Source: Viscum album (taxonomy: Eukaryota > Streptophyta > Magnoliopsida > Santalales > Viscaceae). Taken from it: a DNA stretch of 64,000 nt. Location of the stretch: the NCBI GenBank assembly GCA_963277665.1, contig OY728143.1, positions 230,445,591 through 230,509,590 on the forward strand, read 5' to 3'. The notes below the pieces were generated by a model. It worked only from the letters and a program-made list of their open reading frames with translations, was not told the origin of the DNA and did not search any database. Every line of letters begins with the position of its first letter. Position 1 is the first letter of the stretch. The position numbers were made by a program, and so were the translations under genes. Of the stretch, positions 47,239 through 58,689 are shown piece after piece.

Positions 47239-48904
47239 AGGGAGGAGAGGGGCACCTTTGGAATAACTAAAACTATTATTTTATTATAAAGTCATATTTG
47301 GTTTTTAATAGCTCCAAATTGACTTATTTAGAATATAATGTGGGGATGGGTCGAGATCCTCAAATACAATATAATTTAGACAAGTTGAGGTTTCAATTTT
47401 AACCTTATCATTTAGATTTAACTTTATGTTAGATAAATTAACTTTTACCGTGTCTTCTTGTTTTCTTACACAATAAGGTTAATAAACAAAATATAACAAG
47501 CAAAAATAACCCCAAGTTGTTTATTACTAATATATATAACCTTATATAAGTCATTTGGAAGAACCTTAGATTTTTAGGAATAAAATAACTATTAATAATA
47601 TAATATTTGTTTTAAAAACTATTTTATGTCAATTTTGACACTATTTTGTAATTGATTTTTTTGTGAAAATCATAACAGAATGATTAGTTAGAAATAAGTT
47701 AACTAAATCCATACTAACATGTCATATTAACCTTGAAAATTAGTTTAATTCATAAAAAGTCTCAAATTACATTTATTTGGGTATTTATAACATCAATTAT
47801 GTCAATATTTCATTAATAAGATAATTACTGCATCATCTTTGTGTCAAAAATAAATTAAATTATTTAATGTGTAAAAATTATAAATAAAATACCATTATTA
47901 AGGAAATATTTTTAGATCTCTAATGAATATTTATAGTCTTATTTATCTTATGTATAACCCTATATTAAAAATGATTTACTTATTAAACATTGATTTTAAC
48001 TATTTTAACCCTTCTTTAAATAAATTAATATTAAATGTCCTAATCTAATCCAAGTGGGCCTAAATGGTCATATTTTATTCCTAAGGTTGTTTTTGGTCGA
48101 ATTATTTTTATCCAATAGAATTAGGACTTGTGTTAGGGTAATAATAATATCATTTTTACTCTTAATTATCCTATTTACTTTTAACCGTGGTAAATAATAT
48201 TAAAAAGTTACTATTCACCAAAAAATATTTTCATCTCATCGAACCACATTTTAGTACTTGGTATTAACTGTGTCCTTAGGATTTTCAAAATTCCACACAC
48301 AGAAGCGGTAAAATTATGATTTATGAAAAATTCAGTTTTTTTAACTACCACTTAGTGGATTCACTATTTATCAAAAAATTAAAGTTTCCAGAAAAATACC
48401 AAATATTAGGCCTAAGCTATATTTGATATTATGAATTCAAAAATGATGTCTATTTTACCAAATTAAAAATATATCAGTTGCATTAATTAATTTAAAAATT
48501 AATTCCTGTCATCAAAACAAATAGCGTGTTTTTAAGAGATAATAACTATCAAAAGATTGACACTTGTTTATGTCTGGTTTTAATGTGAAATTACATCCAA
48601 TGACCAAAATTGTATTAAATGGTAAAAATATATTCTAAATATACTTTAAAACCACTCAAATTAATTATTTATCACTATTAATTATTTCTATTTAAAAAAT
48701 TGTTTTTAAGTAAAATTTAGTAAATTTCACTATTTATCAGAATAGGAATGTTATCCGAAAAGTACCATAATATCACCCTAAGCTAATTTCGATATTCCGA
48801 ATCCAAAAATGAAGTCTATTTTGATTGTTAAAATTTATAAAATTTTAAAAAGTGCGTATTACTATTCATAACTGCTAGTTCATAATAATATTATAATAAT
48901 ATCT

Positions 48905-49205
48905 CGTTTAGTGAAACTCGGTATTGTCTACTACACACGCTATCGAGGAAGATCTTTATTGTGTGTAATGCAAGCCAAGTCAGGGCTGCGTGTAGTGAAC
49001 ACTCTGTTTGGTGTTGTATATAATAAAAAATTATTTCATTTAGACATTAAACAAAATCTATACATAATGTTGCGTAGAATAGTTTCTACAAAACGAACTT
49101 GAAATTGTGTGTAACGTGAACCAAGAATAGTGTTGCATATACTGCAAGCAAATACGGTGTTGCGTATATCACAAGCTAATTTTGGTTTAGCGTACAACAC
49201 AAGAC
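48905..49205 (-). repeat. TTGCGTA-type motif cluster, left LTR of B
   Basis: About nine degenerate copies of GTGTTGCGTATA--GCAAG at roughly 25-40-base steps, for example TGTTGCATATACTGCAAGC near 49131 and TGTTGCGTATATCACAAGC near 49157. They stand at the very start of U3 in element sense. Confidence 0.65.
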
Positions 49206-49329
49206 ATTAAAAAGAATATTTTTCATAAAATATCGTGGTGTTACATTATACCCCCCTTAAAATGAATTTCGACCTTGAAATTCGTCGGGGTTATAAATGG
49301 TTTATTACAGGAGAGTTTCTTTCATAGAA

Positions 49330-49370
49330 ACCCACATCGTAAAAAGTAATACTAAAACTAAATTTAAAAA
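49330..49370 (+). promoter_or_regulatory. USE-like plus TATA-like pair, family B internal
   Basis: ACCCACATCG at 49330-49339 (USE with T to C at the second base of the core) and AAATTTAAAA from about 49361, 21 bases apart. Weaker than the family A pairs but at the matching place. Confidence 0.4.
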
Positions 49371-49399
49371 AGGAATGTTAGAAAAATATCGGATACCCA

Positions 49400-49560
49400 A
49401 ATAACTCATCACTGGGTTTCCACATAGGATAACATAGGAGAAAATATGGATATGGAGGAGAAATCTGACCAGTATGTTCTGATGGAGAGTGGTAGAGAAC
49501 ATTGCTACGAAAAAGCCATCAATCAAAAAGCCATAGATTTGAGCTGATCTAACGTACCAT
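49400..49560 (+). other. Conserved block, family B counterpart
   Basis: Counterpart of 13745-13885. The 24 bases at 49479-49502 are identical to both family A copies, and the neighbouring GAGAAATCTGACCA run is also identical. The flanks differ. Confidence 0.5.
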
Positions 49561-49931
49561 CTGATTAATCAGATATAAGGGCACTAGGAAAAAAATTTGG
49601 TTTTCATGATCATTTCCCTAAAGTTGATGAAATTTGAATTAGAGGAAATAATTTCGTCATTTTGGTACAGTCTCGCCGTTGGTCGTTATTTGGACAACTT
49701 CCACTTCATCTCTTAAAGAAATGAAGATGAATTTGTCATTAATGAAGTGTTAGTAGATCATGTGATAGAATGATGGGTCATTCCATCTGTCTCAAACAAA
49801 AGGTTATAAAAGTTATCAAAAATACATAAGTCCATCTATAGTGAGATTAATCATATATGGTTCCTAAAATGGACTTATTCTTCATATATCATACTGCATA
49901 ATATAATAAAACTAGTTTCTACTAAATAGGG

Positions 49932-50048
49932 ACTTCCTGTAGGCCAGTGGTAGGTGATAAAGGCCAGTTGCACTTCAGTTGTGGGTTCGATTCCCATAGC
50001 CTTATCCGACGCGATCAACTATCTCCCATCCTGTAGGTTGTCCTTTTT
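49932..50048 (+). repeat. tRNA-derived SINE-like unit, family B internal
   Basis: A-box-like TAGGCCAGTGG (49940-49950), a textbook B box GGTTCGATTC (49984-49993) with T-arm stem GTGGG/CCCAT, and TTTTT at 50044-50048. The 3' end GTAGGTTGTCCTTTTT matches the family A units (GGTTGTCCTTTT). Confidence 0.7.
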
Positions 50049-50654
50049 CTAAAACTACATTACTATAACATCCCATCAATAATATCAAAAAAACTTCTAT
50101 CCTTAAACAATACTAACTTATGTCCAATATAATGCATTACAATCTTTAGGTTTATCCATAATACTGCAGTCCACTCTCATATTATAGTGAAAACGATTAC
50201 CAGAGATTTCATATAACAAGCATTTTAATACCATCGTTGATCCCCATATATCATAAGATATGTCTTGTTGGTCGCATTCTAAACATTCGAAGGCCTTAAT
50301 AATGTATTCTCTTGAAAAATTAAAACCCATTGAATCTTAATGAAAACATGAGTGCTGTCAAAAGTTAACTCTTTCCACATACCAAAACCCAAAATTCTTT
50401 ATACTCAAACCATGATATAACTATTTCCTTATATCAGTCATGAGCTCATGAATACCGTCAAACATTTCATTTTCTCTTTATCCCTTCATTATTCGGATAT
50501 CATCTTTTTTCCAAAAATATCTCAATCACTTTCTATGGTTACTGGTACTATAAAATTATTGAAAACCACAAAAGACCAATACATAAATATTCCAATATTC
50601 CACGATACTATATACAAAATTATTTTGGAATCCCATTACTTTAACACTTAATCA

Positions 50655-51767
50655 TTACACCACCTCGTTGTCATATTCAACATCACCAATAGTGATCGCA
50701 TGTGACTTCCCTTTGTCATTTTTCTTAAGTGGTTGCTCATGTCGATCATCACTAACCCATGTATTAGGTTATTTATTAGCATAATGCCCTGTTTCCTTGA
50801 ACTTGAAGCATTGAAGTGTTGGTGGTGCGTTCTCTGTAGTCTTTTCTTTTGTCACATCATTAGCAACCCTTTTTCCATTACTTCGACACTCAGCTGCTTG
50901 ATGACCTTATTTTCCACACTTAAAACATTTTCTAGTCCCTTTATGACAATCTCCACCATACTTCTTTCCACACTTTGAGCATAAAGAAACATTCATATAC
51001 TTTTCACCATTATTCTGAGATTTCTCCTTGAACTCCATCTTTCGTTTCTTGTCAAAACCATGAGATGGATAAGTAACACCAACTTCCATTTTTACCTTGA
51101 TAACACAACGCACAATTTCTTTATAGCTACTGAAGTCTCTTATAGCTAATGCCCTTCGAAGATTTGATTTTAAGCCACTGAAGAATCGATTAACTTTACT
51201 TTCAGGTTGGATGATAAGGCAAGATGCATACCTTGCAATCCTTGTAAAATTCGCTTCATATATACCAACAGATTCATCATCCTTTTACTTTAGTTCAAGA
51301 AACTCCTACACCATCTTTGTTTGAAGAATATGAGGGAAGTACTTATTGAAAAATAAGTTCTTGAACTCGTCCCATTCCATGGACTCAATTTCATCTCTTG
51401 GCTTTGTATTCTTGATATGATTCCACCATTGATCAGCTTCACCTTCCAAATGATATACTGCTAAGATGACTTTATCATGTTCAGAACATTGAAGAACTGA
51501 AAATATCTTTTCGGTGGTACTGATCCACTGTTCAGCAACAAGTGGATCAGAAGACCCACTGAAAGAAGGTGGACGTTGCCTCATGAAGGACTCAATAGAA
51601 TATTGTTCCCTTCTCTGCTCATTTGGAATTCCAGAATTATTCATAGCTTGTGTAATTATAGCAATAAGGTTTTTCACTCCATCTCCCATTACATTTGTTT
51701 GTTCAGAAGGAAAATCATTGCATTGTCAATTGTATTGATCAACACGGTTCCTTCGGGTTCCAGCCAT
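50655..51767 (-). pseudogene. Near-complete gag of family B, single frame with nonsense codons
   Basis: A gag of about 370 codons in one frame from the ATG at 51767 (MAGTRRNRVDQYN) to a stop at 50655, with no frameshift. The capsid-like PF03732 domain covers roughly residues 70-190, with AEQWISTTEKIFSVLQC and YHLEGEADQWW clear. Three zinc knuckles follow: CSKCGKKYGGDC (His replaced by Tyr), CFKCGK-GHQAAEC, and CFKFKETGHYANK (two Cys positions changed). In-frame stops stand at about codon 14 (TGA, likely from CGA), at 51305 (TAG, likely from CAG), at about 51284, after the second knuckle's first half (50906), and after the third knuckle. An unbroken frame with only point nonsense changes points to loss by point mutation after insertion. 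Confidence 0.8.
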
Positions 51768-52015
51768 CGTCTAAAACCCAAAAAGAATAGTGTGAGAGTC
51801 AAAAATCATGCTAGGGAAAACAACATAATAAAGGGGGAGTACCTTCAATATCTAGAATCTTAGGATTAATTCTAAGATCATTACCATAATTCTAGGACTA
51901 TAACCCTATACTTACACTTAACCTTAGTGACATCCCTAGAAATACCTTAGAAATATCTCTAGGGATCTCACAAAAGTTATTGCATCCTAGTTTCCAAAGG
52001 TTGACTAAACCATTC

Positions 52016-52026
52016 CTCTGATACCA
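52016..52026 (-). promoter_or_regulatory. Primer-binding site, family B
   Basis: TGGTATCAGAG in element sense, two bases inside the right LTR edge, complementary to the 3' end of initiator tRNA-Met. Confidence 0.85.
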
Positions 52027-53650
52027 ACTATAGAGACCCGAAGCTTGACATACATGGACATTCCATTAATTTTGAGGAATACTTAATACATAACAAAAAA
52101 AGACACACAAGGACATTAATAGTTTAGTGTCTTTGGAAACATGGAACACAATCTTCTATTCATGGTGAAAGATAGTCAACATCTCCCAAAAAGATCTTCC
52201 ACTTTTTGTTTCCTTATCCTAAACCTTTCTTTTAATCCTGGGGGAAAATAAAACATAAAAATGGTGAGCTCAAATGCTCAGTAAGTGTAGGCATGGATAA
52301 AATAAAACAGACCATATACATTTTAACTTAAAAACAAGAACATAATGTTTAAACATCAAAATCTTGAGCAACGACATAAAACATGGAAGTACATAAAGAA
52401 TTGATCATAATGGAACATAATACATGATAAAATAGCATTGGAATAAAACATGTAATTGTGGCATCCATTAATCACATGTAATGATTTCCATAGTAGCCAA
52501 GGCATTCCTGCCAAGACCATCTTAGTGGACAAAGTCCCTTTCTGAATCGAGTTCACTCCTCATTCTAGTCTTGTAATACTGAACCAGATTAACATACCAT
52601 TCCAGACATGTCTATCTCATGAGATATGAATCTTTACCCAATGCATTAGAGGGAGATATAGGTCCCACCCATCTCATAATGATATCATTCATACTTGTGC
52701 CACAAAATAAACATACATCATTCATAAAAACCCAATAAATAAAATGGGTTTCATAAACATCATCCCATCATCACATAATCCATATAAAACAAATGAATAT
52801 CATTTCATAATAAGATAAGTTAAACTATGTAAATCATAGAGACATTATACTTGAAACATACACATGTGAAATAATGTCATCTTAGATGAAAAATGGTTTT
52901 TATAAAACACATGAAATGAATTCCTGAGGAAAATATCATTTTTTCTTCAAAATCAATTTCTTTCCACAAAATGTCATGCAATTTTAAAAGAAAAGGATTT
53001 TTTTCAAAATAGTCATGAAATCTTTTGGAGTAATATTCATGAAAACATGGCTTTATAAAACCGTAAAAATCATTTCATGCCGTATACATTAAAAAAACAT
53101 TCTTCTCGTACTTTTTTCGAAAAAGACAAAAAGTACCTTGTAGGGTAAATAAAAGAAATATTCCTTCCATACAATTGGGTAAAAGTAAAAATGCGTAAAA
53201 AATTCTTTAAACATACATGAAACCATTTTTAGGAAACATGGACATGGATGATAATAATAACCTTAGTAAATACTAACGAATAAACAATCTCAGATAAGAA
53301 CGATATTGAAATAGTTATCCCTTACCTTAGGTCCGATATGCTTCATACATATAAAAACCTCATATATAATGATTTAAATAATGTAATTGACTTATTACAA
53401 AATCATATTCGTTGTTATTATATCATATATGGTTCAATTATGACTTTATATTACCCGTTCTTTTGTAAATTCATGTTAAAGTAGCATTTTGGGTAAAATC
53501 GTCTCATTTGTCGTTCGTGTTTTAACTTGTAATTGTTCATATGATTACTTAGATCATGATTACTTACATCCAGAATGTAAAACATGCTTTATATATAATT
53601 TATATTCAGAATATACATATATATAATGGATCGATAAATGGAAATAAATA

Positions 53651-53693
53651 CACCGTTCATGGAGACGGTAGGCCGTACACACGCATGAACCCT
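53651..53693 (-). repeat. Inverted-repeat motif B1, right LTR
   Basis: Left arm CACCGTTCATG (53651-53661), core GAGACGGTAGGCCGTACAC, right arm CATGAACCC. The outer pairs are lost and the inner CATG/CATG kept. Confidence 0.65.
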
Positions 53694-53848
53694 ATTTTCG
53701 TTTCCTTATTGAATTGAATAGAATTAAGTAGATGACATAAATATATATATACCTAAATCCAGTAGAATTATTATGTCATATATTTCATGATTACTTATTA
53801 TATATACTTTATAATCATTATTGAATGGTTATCATGGAGAGTGAATCT

Positions 53849-53893
53849 CATCGCGTCGTGGAGACGGTATTTCGTACGTATGCATGAGAGATG
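53849..53893 (-). repeat. Inverted-repeat motif B2, right LTR
   Basis: Arms CATCGCGTCGTG (53849-53860) and CATGAGAGATG (53883-53893). The core is intact except ACGG/TCGT. Confidence 0.65.
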
Positions 53894-54033
53894 ATATCAT
53901 TGCCATGATCGTAGAATTGTATTAAAGTGTATTTATAATATTAAAAAATAATTATAACTTTACAATAATCATATATATTCATTACTTTCACCATTATACC
54001 CATCCAAGTAAGGTGGTGGTGGAAAATAGATTA

Positions 54034-54078
54034 CACCACGACGTGGAGACGGTATTCTGTACGTACGCACACACGGTG
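54034..54078 (-). repeat. Inverted-repeat motif B3, right LTR
   Basis: Arms CACCACGACGTG (54034-54045) and CACACACGGTG (54068-54078), core GAGACGGTATTCTGTACG. The outer CCATCC/GGATGG pairing is kept. Confidence 0.65.
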
Positions 54079-54414
54079 ATTTCTTTTTCCATAGGATGGA
54101 TAAATGGGGAAATATGGTTGTTTAATACTTATAAAAACATATCATTATATGAGTGATACTGATTTTATTACGTCATAATGAAACAACTAAATAATAATAA
54201 GTAGAAGAAGAAATAAAGTTGAAAAAATCAGTAACGGACATTACCTCTTCTTTGAAGCGCCTCTTTGAGACCTCCTCTTAGGGCACTAAAATTGGTCTTT
54301 GAAGAATAAAAAGACCTCTAGGATGTTTCTAGGGAAGTGGAGAATTGAATTTGGAAGGGGTTTTCCGATCTTGAAGGCTCAAGGTGGTGTGAGGAAGAGA
54401 GGGAGGAGGTGCCT

Positions 54415-54421
54415 TTTTATA
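54415..54421 (-). promoter_or_regulatory. Family B right LTR TATA box (- strand)
   Basis: TATAAAA on the - strand in CCTTATAAAAAGGCACC. As the 5' LTR this would start the family B transcript. Confidence 0.7.
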
Positions 54422-56086
54422 AGGGAGGAGTGGGGCACCTTTGGAATAAGTAAAAATATTATTTTATTATAAAGTCATATTCGGTTTTTAATAACTCCAA
54501 ATTGAGTTATTTCTAAGATAAGGTGGGGATGGGTCGAAATAATCTAATGCAATAGAATTTAGACAAGTTTAGGTTTCTATTTTAATGTTATCATTTAGAT
54601 TTAACTTTACGTTAGATAATTTATCTTTTACCGTGTCTTCTTGTTTTCTTACACTATAAGGTTAATAAACTTACTATAACAAGCCAAACGATCCCCAAGT
54701 TGTTTATTATTAATATATATAACCTTATCTAAGTCATTTGGCCAATAATTAGATTTTTAGGAATAAAATAACAATTAATAATATAATACTTAAAAAACTA
54801 TTTTATGTCAATTTTTACACTATTTGGTAATTGTTTTTTGTGAAAATCATAACAGAATGATTAGTTCGAAAAAAGTTAACTAAATCAATAAAAACATGTC
54901 ATATTAACCTATAAATTTTTTTTAATTCATAAAATGTCTCAAATTACATTTATTTTGGTATTTATAACATCAATTATGTCAATATTTCATTAATAAGATA
55001 ATTACTGCATCATCTTTGTGTCATAAATAAATTAAATTATTTAATGTATAAAAATTATAAATAAAATACCATTATGTAAGAAATCATTTTATATTTCTAA
55101 TGAATATTTATAGTCGAATTTATCTTATGTATTACCCTATATTAAAAATGATTTAATTATTTAACATTGATTTTAACTATTTTAACCCTTCTTTAAATAA
55201 ATTAATATTAAATGTCCTAATCTAATCCAAGTGGGCCTAAATGGTCATATTTTATTCCTAAGGTTGTTTTTGGTCGAATTACTCTTATCCAATAGAATTA
55301 GTTCTTGTGTTAGGGTAATAATAATATCATTTTTACCCTTAATTATCCTATTTACTTTTAACCGTGGTAAATAAAAGTAAAAAGTTACTATTCACCAAAA
55401 AATATTTTCATCTCATTGAACCATATTTTTGTCCTTTATATTAACCGTGTCTCTCAGATTTTAAAAATTCCACCCATAGAAGAGGTAAAATTATGTTTTA
55501 TGAAAAATTCATTTTTTTAACTAGCACTAAGTACTATTCATCAAAAAAATGAAAGTTTCCAGAAAAATACCACAAATTAGGCCTAAGCTATATTTGATAT
55601 TATGAATTAAAAAATGATTTCTATTTTACCAAATTCAAAACATATCAGTCGCATTAATTAATTTAAAAATTAATTCCCGTCGTCAAAACAAATATCGTGT
55701 TTTTAAGAGATAATAACTATCAAAAGATTGACACTTGTTTATGTCTGGTTTAAATGTGAAATTACATCCAATGACCAACATTGTATTAAATGGTAAAAAT
55801 ATATTCTAAATATACTTTAAAACCACTCAAATTAATTATTTATCACTATTAATTATTTCGATTAAAAAAGATGTTTTTAATTAAAATTATTTAATTTTCA
55901 CTATTCATCAGAATATGAAAGTTATCCGAAAGTACCAAAATTTCACCCTAAGATAATTTCGATATTCCGAATCCAAAAATGAAGTCCATTTTGAAAGAAA
56001 AAAATCTTAAAATTTCAAAAAGTGGGTATTACTATTCATAACGGCTAGTTCATAATAATATTATAATAATATCTTGTTTAGTGAAA

Positions 56087-56385
56087 CTCGGTATTGCGTA
56101 CTACACACGCTATCGGGGAAGGTCTTTATTGTGTGTAATGTAAGCCAAGTCATGGTTGCATGTAGTGAAATCTCTATTTGGTTTTGCGTATAATCAAAAC
56201 TTATTTCATTTATACATTAAACAAAATATATACACAATGTTGTGTACAATAGTTTCTACAAAACAAACTTGAAATTGTGTGTAACGCGTGCCAAGAATAG
56301 TGTTGCGTATACTGCAAGAAAATATGGGGCTGCGTATATCACAAGATAATTTTGGTGTAGCGTACAACACAAGACATTAAAAAGA
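56087..56385 (-). repeat. TTGCGTA-type motif cluster, right LTR of B
   Basis: Same set of about nine degenerate copies as at 48905-49205, for example GTATTGCGTACTACACACG near 56091 and TGTTGCGTATACTGCAAG near 56300. Confidence 0.65.
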
Positions 56386-56415
56386 ATATTTTTCATAATA
56401 TCTCGGGGTGTTACA

Positions 56416-56420
56416 CCCAT
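56416..56420. repeat. Family B target-site duplication, right (CCCAT)
   Basis: CCCAT directly after the last LTR base. The next bases (TGCA) also resemble the left LTR start by chance. Confidence 0.8.
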
Positions 56421-56429
56421 TGCACCTAC

Positions 56430-57420
56430 TCATAGATGCACACATGATCCTCTGCGATCTCCACCTCTGTAGGGACCAACATTCACTCACATGGGAGATC
56501 AATGATAATGGAGCTTCTTATTCCATGGCAGTACATTCTATTATATTTCCTGCAACCTGATCATGACAGTTCTCGAAAGTATGTTCAATGTCACCTCTCC
56601 TATCACATCCATATAACCACCCCTATCCCGGATTCCATGCTCCTCTATGTGGTCCTTGTGTCTCATGACAACTTGTCAGATTCTATTAATGGGGAGTTTT
56701 CCTATGTCGAGACTCTACCGATAAGTTCCTGCTAGCAGAAGCAGATGACTCTGCCCAATGACCCTTACTACTAGACCGACCTCTATGAAATCCTTATGAA
56801 AACAGTCTATCCATCACTAGAATGCACTCAATCACTTCATCATAAGGGGGAAATAATAGGTGTACCACACTAGAAAATCTGACACTATAGGGACCCTTCT
56901 CAAACTTCAATGCTCGAGTGTAGACTTCCAAAACCATATCTATAGGGTACCACATGAGGTCTATGAACTACATGACAAACTAAGCAACTATCATTCATCC
57001 CTACATCATCACACGATGATCCTAAATTTGAGCTATGAATACAAATGATGGGTAGTACATCTCATGAAATAACTACTATAAATCACTCTATGAGTGTGTC
57101 AACACATCATGTATCGATGTGGATATAATCCACTAGATCTGAACTTCCCTATATAAATAACAATATTAAAATGTTAAGAACTAATCAATCACTTTCCGGA
57201 TATGTCAAGAATCATGAAAAAACAACTCTTGGAAATCCCCCACTGGTTAGGGATCAGGCTCACTGTGTAATCTTAGTGGCCCCTACCATTCGAACTCACC
57301 GACTGAGCTATGTATATGTACATCCTCACCTTTCTATAATAGTATTTTCTATAACTTTTTATGAGGTGGTGTTTCTACATACCCTCCTTGAGTAATGTTC
57401 TCACATGATAGCCCATGAAC
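56430..57420 (-). pseudogene. Element G gag relic
   Basis: On the - strand, YDEVIECILVMDRLF near 56800 followed by a serine-rich stretch (ESSASASRNLS) resembles the end of plant Ty3/gypsy gag, where a 'tf-ev-v-ra---e' helix and a Ser/Arg-rich linker precede the zinc knuckles. A loose CHETQGPHRG and ENCHDQVAGNIIEC lie where knuckles are expected. Stops are frequent and the capsid part is not clearly readable. The downstream end is cut by family B. Confidence 0.45.
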
Positions 57421-58149
57421 TGAGGCATCATCAATCACTGGGTTGTTTCCACAATCATAAATATGTATCCAAGCATGTTATCTCCATTGAGGCATCGTGT
57501 ATATTTTAAAAAGTCATAACCCAACCATATGAGAATATATATATATATATGGAGATAAAACAACAGGAAAATTCGTAGATACCATTATATATGATGCATG
57601 TATCACTGTTTCCTATAGCCAATGTGTCAATATGTATATTCCACAAGTAGGTGGTAAGAGTCAGGATGTATTGATACATAGACCCCTGACCCAACACTGG
57701 GATTCCATTTAATAAAATATATGATTCTGGCACTTTGAATCCATTTCCATATGTTCCAATATAATCCTCATCTGGGGATATAATTTCTATATAATATCCC
57801 AATGTTTGAACCCCTATAATACTGATTTTCTATGACTTGAACAACCTAATCCTTTCTGGCTGGTGGAATATTGGGAATGTACTACACTATGACAATCTAC
57901 ATAGGCTAGAGGGTGGAAACCAGTGATGAAAGATATTACTGACACATGAATACATTACCTCCCCTACCATTACACATGCAACAAACCATTTCCATTAATA
58001 AGTGAAGAATAATAAATATAAACAATATTAACAACTACAGTAACAAAGATTCATGTGAAAACATCAATGAAATACAAGAATAAGACACTGTAATATATAA
58101 AATAAATTCAAAAATGCATGCCCAACCAGAAATATGTTCAAACCATACT
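57421..58149 (-). other. Element G leader, no domain seen
   Basis: Between the gag relic and the right LTR. It holds a short TA microsatellite (about 57537-57552) and one open - strand run of 98 codons (57802-57506) that matches no family I recognise. No convincing primer site was found at the LTR edge. Confidence 0.4.
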
Positions 58150-58657
58150 GTAATTGGAAATGTAAATTTGACAGACCCCAACTCCATATCTACAATAATT
58201 GACCACTATACACAATAAAATGCACCAAGGTATCCCCTATGCACCACTATAATCACTGATGACCTATCCATTTTCTATATAAGACATGACACATATATAA
58301 AAAAATCATACAGGGGTGAGTATATACTACCCAGTATGAAGTCCAAAATGATTTTCGAAAAATAATATACATTATATATGTGGAAAACATAACCCATAGA
58401 CAGTGATAAATGAATAATAATCAACAAAAATATATAAGAATAACCAAACCCCATTAGAATATTGATAGGGGGTCACCATCTCATATCCCCCCAATAAAAT
58501 ATTATTCCAATAGTTCTATGTATCCCATCAATGATGCATAGAATCTCATATGTCTATCTATAATGTTATCCATTTGGATTGCAAAAACTATTCCACCACA
58601 CTGTATAATCGATGGGTAACTATCTCTAAGTAGAGGAACCACACTATAGTGTGTTTA

Positions 58658-58669
58658 GGGGGGGGGGGG
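58658..58669 (+). repeat. G12 run before the minisatellite
   Basis: Twelve consecutive G at the same position relative to the minisatellite as the G11 run at 30188. Confidence 0.8.
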
Positions 58670-58689
58670 TATCTAATCAGTTTAACGAG

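Larger units (their letters stand above)
44838..49245 (-). repeat. Family B left LTR (3' LTR)
   Basis: 4408 bp, TGCAGATACCCG at the left edge, GTGGTGTTACA at the right. TATA box at 47238-47232. Predicted donor AAAG|GTAAGG at 46138; the acceptor CAG seen in the right LTR has mutated here (CCCCTGG). Three inverted-repeat motifs and about nine TTGCGTA-type motifs are present. There is no 30-bp minisatellite. Confidence 0.85.
49246..52028 (-). mobile_element. Family B internal domain
   Basis: 2783 bp. In element sense: primer site (52026-52016), gag (51767-50655), about 1.4 kb of non-coding sequence, polypurine tract TTAAGGGGGGTATAA (49260-49246). The opposite strand carries a tRNA-derived unit, a USE/TATA-like pair and the block shared with family A. 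Confidence 0.8.
44838..56415 (-). mobile_element. Family B element: two 4.4-kb LTRs and a gag-only internal
   Basis: A complete LTR-internal-LTR insertion of 11.6 kb on the - strand, bounded by CCCAT at 44833-44837 and 56416-56420. LTRs are 4408 and 4387 bp, the internal 2783 bp. It encodes a near-complete gag in one frame and nothing of pol. It is a sister family of A: the U3 regions share long near-identical stretches (for example around GATTGACACTTGTTTATGTC at 12540 and 48556). It inserted between gag and protease of element G. Confidence 0.85.
52029..56415 (-). repeat. Family B right LTR (5' LTR)
   Basis: 4387 bp, left edge TATAGAGACCCG (TG changed to TA), right edge GGGGTGTTACA followed by CCCAT. 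TATA box at 54421-54415. Predicted leader intron from donor AAG|GTAAGG at 53335 to acceptor CCCAG|GATT at 52238, about 1.1 kb. Three inverted-repeat motifs are present. Confidence 0.85.

Noticed and set aside
51514..51863. Two + strand frames (74 and 95 codons) over the family B gag
   Set aside because: They are antisense shadows of the gag frame, which has clear capsid and zinc-knuckle motifs on the - strand.
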